Source: a bacterium (lineage in GTDB: Bacteria > SZUA-182 > SZUA-191). From it: a stretch of DNA of 10,930 nucleotides. The notes below the pieces were generated by a model that had not been told where the DNA came from, did no database searches, and saw only the letters and a program-made list of their open reading frames with translations. This document shows, one piece after another, positions 6,083 through 10,930 of this stretch (its first letter is position 1; each line of letters begins with the position of its first letter). Where the stretch lies: contig QIEW01000174.1 in assembly GCA_003230535.1 (NCBI GenBank), forward strand, positions 1 to 10,930, written 5' to 3'. Both the position numbers and the translations under genes were made by a program.

Positions 6083-6111
6083 TTGACTTTTTACGAAACC
6101 ATCAGTAAAAG
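6083..6111 (+). promoter_or_regulatory. Candidate promoter for hydD-hydA
   Basis: TTGACT (6083-6088, 5 of 6 consensus bases) and TAAAAG (6106-6111, 4 of 6) are 17 bases apart. Transcription would start near 6118, about 20 bases before the hydD ATG. It sits directly beside the inverted-repeat element, so the element or its flank could provide expression to the separated half of the hydrogenase cluster. The -10 match is mediocre. Confidence 0.33.
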
Positions 6112-6136
6112 GAAGCATTAACCCAGGATAGTGCCA

Positions 6137-6901
6137 ATGAAACCAAAAGTTGCGTTTTTTGATTTTACGGGTTGCGAAGGCTGTCAGCTTCAGGTGATTA
6201 GTCTGGGTGATGACCTTCTGGGGCTGCTCCAGGTGGTGGAGGTAGTCAACTTCAGGGAGGCTATGTCTGATAGGGGGCAGGACTATGATATCGCCATCAT
6301 TGACGGAGCTATCTCCCAACCCGCAGACATAGAGCGTATCCAGGCTATCCGTAAGCAGGCCAAGACGCTGGTGGCTATAGGCGCCTGCGCCTGCTTAGGC
6401 GGGGTCAATTCCCAAAAGAATTTCCGCTCTCCGGAAGATGTGCGGCGCTATGTGTATGGAGACCGGGCCGACCTCATTCCCACTATTCCGGCGCGGCCTG
6501 TCTCCCAAGTAGTGCCGGTGGATTGGGAGGTCAGGGGCTGTCCGATTACCCGGAGTGAGTTTGTGAAGGTGATCAGCGCGCTTCTGCGGGGTCTGCGGCC
6601 CATCATCCCTAACTATCCGGTCTGTAAGGAATGCCGGGCGCATGAAAACGTGTGTATGTACGATAAGGGGATGGTCTGCTTAGGCCCGGTGACCAGGGCC
6701 GGATGCGACCCGATGTGTCCCAGTTTCGGAAATTTTTGTTTCGGCTGCCGGGGGCTGATAGATAACCCCAATCTGGAAGCGGAAAAAGAAATTCTTAAGG
6801 AGCGCGGCCTTTCCCTGGAAGAAATCATCCGGTTTTTCCGTTTCACCTGGGGGAGTCTCGATATAGCCGGCGATATGTATCAGTATGACTTTATAGACTA
6901 G
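6137..6901 (+). CDS. hydD: Group 3b [NiFe] hydrogenase delta (small) subunit
   Basis: This 254-residue hydrogenase small subunit carries electrons from the NiFe site of HydA toward the diaphorase half. The NADH:quinone oxidoreductase 20-kDa-like domain holds the proximal [4Fe-4S] ligands C13 and C16 (DFTGCEGCQ), C84 or C86 (GACACLGG) and C135 (RGCPI). The C-terminal part has eight more cysteines (C163, C166, C173, C181, C190, C194, C201, C204) in a ferredoxin-like arrangement, enough for two more clusters. There is no twin-arginine signal, so it is cytoplasmic, as expected for group 3. ATG 6137 is preferred over GTG 6131 because AGGA at 6125-6128 suits it. hydA starts 14 bases downstream. It is separated from hydG, its usual neighbour, by about 1.8 kb of small genes. 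Confidence 0.92.
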   Translation: MKPKVAFFDFTGCEGCQLQVISLGDDLLGLLQVVEVVNFREAMSDRGQDYDIAIIDGAISQPADIERIQAIRKQAKTLVAIGACACLGGVNSQKNFRSPEDVRRYVYGDRADLIPTIPARPVSQVVPVDWEVRGCPITRSEFVKVISALLRGLRPIIPNYPVCKECRAHENVCMYDKGMVCLGPVTRAGCDPMCPSFGNFCFGCRGLIDNPNLEAEKEILKERGLSLEEIIRFFRFTWGSLDIAGDMYQYDFID

Positions 6902-6915
6902 AATAGGCGGCAGGT

Positions 6916-8283
6916 ATGCATGAATTTGAGTTGGAATCCCATTATGTTACTCGCGTAGAGGGGCATGGGCATATAAAGGTCAAGGTTGCCCAAGACCGTA
7001 TCGAGGAGGTGCGGTTTGAGATACCGGAGGCGGCCAGGTTCTTTGAGGCGATCTTTCAGGGCCGGCCCTATCCTGAAATTTCGCTGCTTGCTTCCCGGAT
7101 TTGCGGCATCTGTGCGGTAGCCCATTCCAGCGCCTCGCTGCGGGCCACGGAGGCCGCCTTGGGCATTACACCTTCCCCGCAGACGGTGTTGTTTAGAAAA
7201 CTCAATCTGGCGGGGGAAATGATCCAGAGCCATATCCTGCATATCTATTTCCTGGTGGCGCCCGATTTGTTCGGGGTGGGAAGTGTGATTCCCTTGGCGC
7301 AGAGCCATCCGGAGGTGGTCAGGCGGGCCATAAGGATGCGCAAGGTAGGGGATGATCTGTGTATCATGATCGGCGGCAGACATATTCACCCAATCTCCGC
7401 CATCCCCGGCGGTTATTATAAGCTTCCCGCGATAAAGACGCTGCAAGGCATCAGACAGAGCCTCGAAGAATCCTTTACCGACCTGGACGCCACGGTGGAG
7501 CTTATCCAAGGAGCAACGTTGCCTGATTTTAGTTTCCCTTCAGAATATCTTTCTCTGTCGCACCCTGAGGAGTATGGCATATATGACGGGGAAATTCTTT
7601 CCTCTAAGAGCGGCCCGACCCCGGAAGCCGGCTACCGCAATAAAATAACAGAAAAGGTGGTGTCCCATTCTACAGCCAAGCATGTAAATACGGAATTTGG
7701 GCCTTATATGGTCGGGGCGCTGGCCAGGTTCAACAATAACTATGAGATGCTTAGCCGGCGCGCCAAGGAAGCCGCCGGCAAACTTGGCCTCACTCCACCT
7801 TGTCATAACCCGTTTATGAACACTGTGGCTCAATTGGTGGAGACATGGCATTTTACTGAGTGGGCGATTGAGTTAATAGATGAGCTATGCCTGCGGGGTA
7901 TAACGCAGGAGGAGTTACATTACCAAACAAGCTCAGGTCAAGGGATGGGGCTCTCACAAGAGGCCTTCCCCGGAGCAGCCGGCAAAGACAAGCCTCCATA
8001 CCAGATAACGCCGGGACAGGGAGTGGGGCTGGTAGAGGCGCCCCGCGGCAGCCTCTTTCATGATTATACTTATAATGCCCAAGGTCTGATAACCGATGCA
8101 AACTGTATTATTCCCACTAACCAGAACCTGGCCCATATTGAGGCCGCCATGCGGGACTTTTTGCCCCAAATCTGGGATGAGGAACAGCCCAGGATAACAG
8201 GTGCATTAGAGATGCTGGTACGGGCCTATGATCCTTGCATTTCATGTTCCACGCATCTGGTTGAGGTAGAGTTTATAAAATGA
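6916..8283 (+). CDS. hydA: Group 3b [NiFe] hydrogenase alpha (large, catalytic) subunit
   Basis: This 455-residue catalytic subunit holds the Ni-Fe(CN)2CO site, where H2 is oxidised or made. The N-terminal ligand motif RICGICAVAH gives C63 and C66, and the C-terminal motif DPCISCSTH gives C441 and C444. The early RVEGHGHI is typical of large subunits. Eight residues (LVEVEFIK) follow H447. In the family a maturation endopeptidase removes such a tail after nickel insertion, and short tails are known in group 3b (four residues in P. furiosus). The DPCISCS ending and the linked HydB and HydG point to group 3b rather than the F420- or quinone-linked groups. It should work in the cytoplasm as a reversible NAD(P)-linked hydrogenase, possibly with sulfur-reducing activity. 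No hyp or protease gene lies in the window. Confidence 0.94.
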   Translation: MHEFELESHYVTRVEGHGHIKVKVAQDRIEEVRFEIPEAARFFEAIFQGRPYPEISLLASRICGICAVAHSSASLRATEAALGITPSPQTVLFRKLNLAGEMIQSHILHIYFLVAPDLFGVGSVIPLAQSHPEVVRRAIRMRKVGDDLCIMIGGRHIHPISAIPGGYYKLPAIKTLQGIRQSLEESFTDLDATVELIQGATLPDFSFPSEYLSLSHPEEYGIYDGEILSSKSGPTPEAGYRNKITEKVVSHSTAKHVNTEFGPYMVGALARFNNNYEMLSRRAKEAAGKLGLTPPCHNPFMNTVAQLVETWHFTEWAIELIDELCLRGITQEELHYQTSSGQGMGLSQEAFPGAAGKDKPPYQITPGQGVGLVEAPRGSLFHDYTYNAQGLITDANCIIPTNQNLAHIEAAMRDFLPQIWDEEQPRITGALEMLVRAYDPCISCSTHLVEVEFIK

Positions 8284-8314
8284 TATTCACTATTTAGAGG
8301 GAGTGTTTCTAAAG

Positions 8315-8710
8315 ATGTCTGATAGAGCACAAATCATGATTGTGGAAGATGATGCGGATATAGTGGAGGCGATGCGGATTATACTTGAGGGCGCCGGCTA
8401 TCAGGTGGAGGAGGTTCACAACAGCCAGGATGCCGTAGAGAAGTTAAAATCCTATCGTCCTGATCTGATTATCCTGGATGTCATGATGCGAACGCCTGAT
8501 GAGGGATTCCAATTTTCCTATAAGTTAAAGAACGATCCCCAATATTCCAGTATCCCAATCCTGATAATCACTTCTGTAGCTCAAAAGACCGGCTTCAGCT
8601 TCTCTCCGGAGACGGATGCAGAGTATCTTCCGGTGGAAGCTTTGGTGGAAAAGCCGGTTAAGCCTAAGGAACTGCTCGCCTGGGTGAGCAAGCTTTTAGG
8701 CAAAGATTAG
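8315..8710 (+). CDS. Receiver-domain-only response regulator
   Basis: This 131-residue protein is a single CheY-like receiver. It shows the acidic pair E11-D12 (VEDD), the phosphoacceptor D55 (LIILDVMM), the switch residues T86 and S87 (IITS) and the conserved K113 (EKPVKPKEL). There is no DNA-binding or enzymatic output domain, so it must act by protein contact or in a phosphorelay. An insertion-like loop, TGFSFSPETDAEYLPVE, lies between the switch residues and the lysine. ATG 8315 is chosen with GGGAG 11 bases upstream; the GTG at 8303 overlaps that ribosome-binding site. It lies 31 bases after hydA and could be co-transcribed with it. The kinase downstream is the obvious partner. Confidence 0.88.
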   Translation: MSDRAQIMIVEDDADIVEAMRIILEGAGYQVEEVHNSQDAVEKLKSYRPDLIILDVMMRTPDEGFQFSYKLKNDPQYSSIPILIITSVAQKTGFSFSPETDAEYLPVEALVEKPVKPKELLAWVSKLLGKD

Positions 8711-8779
8711 ACGACGGCGCGGGTACTTTTCATCTCCCTCAGAGCCGCCCGGATCACTCTAACCACTTTATCTGTTCTT

Positions 8780-8785
8780 TATAAT
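8780..8785 (+). promoter_or_regulatory. Possible -10 element upstream of the histidine kinase gene
   Basis: A perfect TATAAT sits 62 bases before the kinase ATG, in the 137-base gap after the response regulator. No good -35 hexamer lies 16-18 bases upstream, so an activator or chance would have to explain it. Confidence 0.28.
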
Positions 8786-8847
8786 ACCTTAGCTAGCTAT
8801 ATCTGTAATCATATCAATTACTATAGTTCGGCCGCCTAGATAATAAA

Positions 8848-10239
8848 ATGCCTACCGATATCCTAACGTCGGGACCCTCTTTCCGCGAGCAACACCTCAC
8901 TTACGGCCTCCGCTGGCTGGTTTACCTGCGCTGGGTGGGCATAGTTGGTCTGATCCTGGCCTTGTCTCTGGGCAAATATGTCCTGAATATAAATATCCCC
9001 TATTTAAATCTCTGGATTATCACTCTAATTGTTGCTGTCTATAATACGGTATTTGGGTTCTGGGGAAGACGGGCTGAAAAACGGTTGGGTTCGGGCGAGG
9101 TCTTTTTGCGTCATGTCAATGCCGCCATTACAATCCAAATTGTAGCGGACCTCATTTTGCTTACCTGGGCGCTCCATTTTACCGGCGGAGTGGAAAATCC
9201 GATGCTGGTGTTTTACATCTTTCATGTGATTATCGTGGTTACCCTCTTCCGCCGCTCCGCAGCTTATCTTTTAGCGTTGCTTGGTTTTGGGCTGGCCTCA
9301 TTGCTGCTCTGGCTGGAGGCTGCCGGGATCATTCCGCACTATAATATTGGGTTGCTGCCAGTGGAACTCTATCAGAATAATTCCTATATATTTTGGGTGG
9401 TCAGCATCTTAGGAATTACTTTATTTTCTGCGGCGTATATGGCTTCCGGTATCGTTCAGAGGCTGCGGGAGAGGGAGCAGGAACTGGATGAAACGCGGCA
9501 AAAACTGTGGGAGGAAACCCGTCGTTGTGAGCTTTCCTATAGCGAGCTGGATAAAGTTCACCAGGAGAAATTGGCTTTTATGCACAAGGTAGCCCATGAA
9601 CTCCGGGCCCCGTTAGCCGCTATGAGGAGTTGTTTGCAGGTAGCTCAAGAATATTATCCGGAAGAGGTGGCCGGTAAAGCCAGGGATATGGTGTGTAGGG
9701 CGGAACGCCGGGCGGGCGGTTTATCGGCGCTGGTCAGAGATTTATTGAACTTATCGCGGGCCACAGCGATCCCCAAATCGGCTTATAACCAACGGGTACA
9801 ACTAGACGCTCTGCTTTTAGGGGTGATAGAGTTATGCCGGCCCAAGGCTCAGGAAGAAGAGATCGCCATTTCGACCAATATAACTCCTGAAGTGGAGGTG
9901 TCGGCTGACCCCCAGGGGTTGGAGGAAGTATTTACCAACCTGCTGTCCAACGCCATTAAATATTCTCCTCAACAAACGGCTGTTACCGTATCTTTGGAAC
10001 TGACCTCAGAGGAAGTGTTGATCTCTTTCTCCGATCAAGGGATTGGTATTTCCCCCCAGGATATGGAACTCCTGTTTACCGAGTTTTTCAGAGCCAATAA
10101 CGCCAAATCCCGGCATGTGGAAGGCACCGGTTTGGGGCTTACGATCTCAAAAAAGATAGTCGAAGCGCATGGAGGTAAAATTACAGTAAGTTCTCAAATT
10201 GGAGAAGGGAGTTGTTTTGAAGTGCATCTGCCGCTTTAA
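8848..10239 (+). CDS. Membrane sensor histidine kinase with RegB-like GGxxNP motif
   Basis: This 463-residue kinase has about six hydrophobic helices (near 23-43, 54-72, 93-111, 119-136, 139-158, 179-201), a coiled-coil linker (about 203-243), a HisKA domain with H250 in VAHELRAPL, and an ATP-binding domain with N-box (NLLSNAIKYS, 364-373), DQGIGI (396-401) and GTGLGL (426-431). The loop FTGGVENPM (111-119) resembles the GGxxNPF quinone-binding motif of RegB/PrrB redox sensors. C262 and C283 lie near the phosphorylated histidine; RegB has a redox-active Cys in a comparable region, though the spacing differs. It probably autophosphorylates in response to quinone or redox state and signals to the upstream receiver protein. 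The ATG has no clear ribosome-binding site. No periplasmic sensor domain is visible. Confidence 0.87.
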   Translation: MPTDILTSGPSFREQHLTYGLRWLVYLRWVGIVGLILALSLGKYVLNINIPYLNLWIITLIVAVYNTVFGFWGRRAEKRLGSGEVFLRHVNAAITIQIVADLILLTWALHFTGGVENPMLVFYIFHVIIVVTLFRRSAAYLLALLGFGLASLLLWLEAAGIIPHYNIGLLPVELYQNNSYIFWVVSILGITLFSAAYMASGIVQRLREREQELDETRQKLWEETRRCELSYSELDKVHQEKLAFMHKVAHELRAPLAAMRSCLQVAQEYYPEEVAGKARDMVCRAERRAGGLSALVRDLLNLSRATAIPKSAYNQRVQLDALLLGVIELCRPKAQEEEIAISTNITPEVEVSADPQGLEEVFTNLLSNAIKYSPQQTAVTVSLELTSEEVLISFSDQGIGISPQDMELLFTEFFRANNAKSRHVEGTGLGLTISKKIVEAHGGKITVSSQIGEGSCFEVHLPL

Positions 10240-10341
10240 CCTGAGTTATTCATACAAAGACCGGGTAGTATGTGATCGCGAAATAGCATACCATAAGAGC
10301 CTTTTGCAAAAGTCATTTTAAAGAAGTTAGCCGTACTATAT

Positions 10342-10379
10342 GTTGGGGCAGTGGCCCCAACACTACCCGTATAGGGTAG
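10342..10379. repeat. Two adjacent short hairpins after the kinase gene
   Basis: GTTGGGGC (10342-10349) pairs perfectly with GCCCCAAC (10354-10361) around AGTG. Immediately after it, CTACCC (10363-10368) pairs with GGGTAG (10374-10379). No T-run follows, so neither is a classic intrinsic terminator, though they lie about 100 bases after the kinase stop and could still slow or end transcription. Confidence 0.7.
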
Positions 10380-10407
10380 GCCAGGGCTAGTACACGATTT
10401 TTCTTGT

Positions 10408-10433
10408 GCTGTCGGGTCCTCAGACCTGACAGC
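10408..10433. repeat. Third copy of the GGTCCTCAGACC hairpin
   Basis: Eleven-base arms around CTCA form a stem with one mismatch. The core and flanks match the first hairpin at 3347-3372: both are preceded by a T-run and TTGTG and followed by CCT and AAAC after a few bases. The shared block is roughly 35 bases, so this is a dispersed element, not a chance palindrome. Confidence 0.8.
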
Positions 10434-10476
10434 CTAAACGAGTGGCAGATTTCCTGAACCTGCCGCCACCTGAATT

Positions 10477-10502
10477 GTTGGGTTTCGCAAGCTCAACCCA
10501 AC
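10477..10502. repeat. GTTGGGTT...AACCCAAC hairpin
   Basis: GTTGGGTT (10477-10484) pairs perfectly with AACCCAAC (10495-10502); the loop contains CGCAAGC. From memory this resembles a common dispersed intergenic repeat of uncultured bacteria, but only one copy is present here. An imperfect hairpin (GTGGCAG with CTGCCGCCAC) lies just to its left. Confidence 0.6.
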
Positions 10503-10530
10503 CTTGCATAAAAGTCCGCACCGAAGGAGT

Positions 10531-10614
10531 AGGGCGGTTCAAGCGAAGCGGAACCGCCAATAACATGCGCACTAGGATAGGCGGAACCGGCTTATGCCTT
10601 GTTCCGCCCTACTA
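10531..10614. repeat. Pair of GGCGGTTC/GGCGGAAC hairpins, partly mirror-symmetric
   Basis: GGCGGTTC (10533-10540) pairs with GAACCGCC (10551-10558), and GGCGGAAC (10580-10587) pairs with GTTCCGCC (10601-10608). The outer ends, AGGGCGG at the left and CCGCCCT at the right, also match each other, so the whole 84-base block can fold as one larger structure. It encodes no convincing protein and looks like a short dispersed palindromic element. Confidence 0.65.
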
Positions 10615-10631
10615 ACTACTAACTGCATTGT

Positions 10632-10740
10632 TTTGTCATTCCTGCGAAAGCAGGAATCCATAGGTTTTTTACCAGGCTCCGGCTGGCGCCTACGCCCAGA
10701 CGAGTCGGTCTGGATTCCTGGTCAAGCCAGGAATGACAAA
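10632..10740. repeat. 109-base inverted-repeat element (TTTGTCATTCC...GGAATGACAAA)
   Basis: Outer arms TTTGTCATTCC (10632-10642) and GGAATGACAAA (10730-10740) are exact inverted copies, and inner GGAATCCA (10653-10660) pairs with TGGATTCC (10711-10718). Each end is itself a hairpin: ATTCCTGCGAAAGCAGGAAT at the left and CCTGGTCAAGCCAGG at the right. The left hairpin resembles the Neisseria dRS3 repeat (ATTCCC-N8-GGGAAT). No transposase is encoded, so it is MITE-like. Confidence 0.75.
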
Positions 10741-10930
10741 GGGCATATGTCCTTAAGTGAGTTGCATTGTGTTTAGATGGTATAGAATAGAAATTATAAA
10801 AAATTAGTTTGCTCATATTATTATCCCGGATTATTCGTGAATCCACGGCAAACATTGATGATGTTATTTGAATACAGCTAATTACAAAATAACGGTCAAA
10901 AAACAAAATGGCTCATACAAATCACCGAAA
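10741..10930. other. AT-rich tail without recognisable feature
   Basis: I see no gene, RNA or clear repeat in these 190 bases. Short open frames here have no ribosome-binding site and no recognisable protein pattern. A gene may begin beyond the window edge. Confidence 0.5.

Noticed and set aside
6898-7509. A 203-residue open frame on the minus strand
   Set aside because: It lies wholly opposite hydA, which has clear family motifs; the minus-strand protein shows no domain and has no ribosome-binding site.
10594-10776. A 60-residue open frame on the plus strand and a 95-residue one opposite it (10619-10906)
   Set aside because: Both run through the inverted-repeat element; peptides such as SFLRKQESI and CHSWLDQESR are the usual false translations of that repeat.

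Overview
The window is bacterial chromosome, about half GC in the genes and AT-rich between them. It carries a cytoplasmic group 3b-type [NiFe] hydrogenase (sulfhydrogenase family), a tRNA-modification gene and a two-component system. The hydrogenase, the quinone-type sensor motif and the many short palindromic repeats fit an uncultured anaerobic or facultative bacterium. I cannot assign a phylum from sequence reading alone.

Layout, left to right. Positions 1-642 hold no intact gene: a low-complexity dispersed-repeat fragment at the extreme left, then AT-rich DNA with pieces of broken reading frame. Next come miaB (643-2046) and a plausible sigma70-type promoter (2075-2103). The hydrogenase beta subunit hydB follows (2169-3236), then a 238-base spacer full of repeats, then the gamma subunit hydG (3475-4320). 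From 4322 to about 6068 the hydrogenase cluster is interrupted by small toxin-antitoxin-type genes and remnants: a minimal nucleotidyltransferase (MNT) with a very short, apparently broken partner; an unknown protein with Cys pairs; a complete hicB-hicA pair; the tail of a lost gene; and a DUF2283 gene whose end lies inside an inverted-repeat element. The hydrogenase then resumes with delta (hydD, 6137-6901) and alpha (hydA, 6916-8283). A receiver-only response regulator (8315-8710) and a six-helix membrane histidine kinase (8848-10239) follow. Positions 10240-10930 have no gene and hold a cluster of hairpin repeats and a 109-base inverted-repeat element.

How it works together. HydA (NiFe site) and HydD (three FeS clusters) form the hydrogenase module. 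HydG (FAD, NAD(P), 2Fe-2S) and HydB (4Fe-4S) form the diaphorase module that exchanges electrons with NAD(P)H. The order beta-gamma-delta-alpha is that of the Pyrococcus furiosus hydBGDA operon, so the small genes between gamma and delta look like a later insertion. All four subunits look intact. The kinase carries a GGxxNP motif like the quinone-sensing motif of RegB/PrrB, so redox control of the hydrogenase or of related metabolism is a reasonable but untested idea. No hydrogenase maturation (hyp) genes, RNA genes or CRISPR arrays were found.

The most notable points are the operon split by toxin-antitoxin modules, a repeat element that supplies both the end of one gene and possibly the promoter of the next, and a three-copy hairpin family shared by the hydB-hydG spacer and the right-hand intergenic region.
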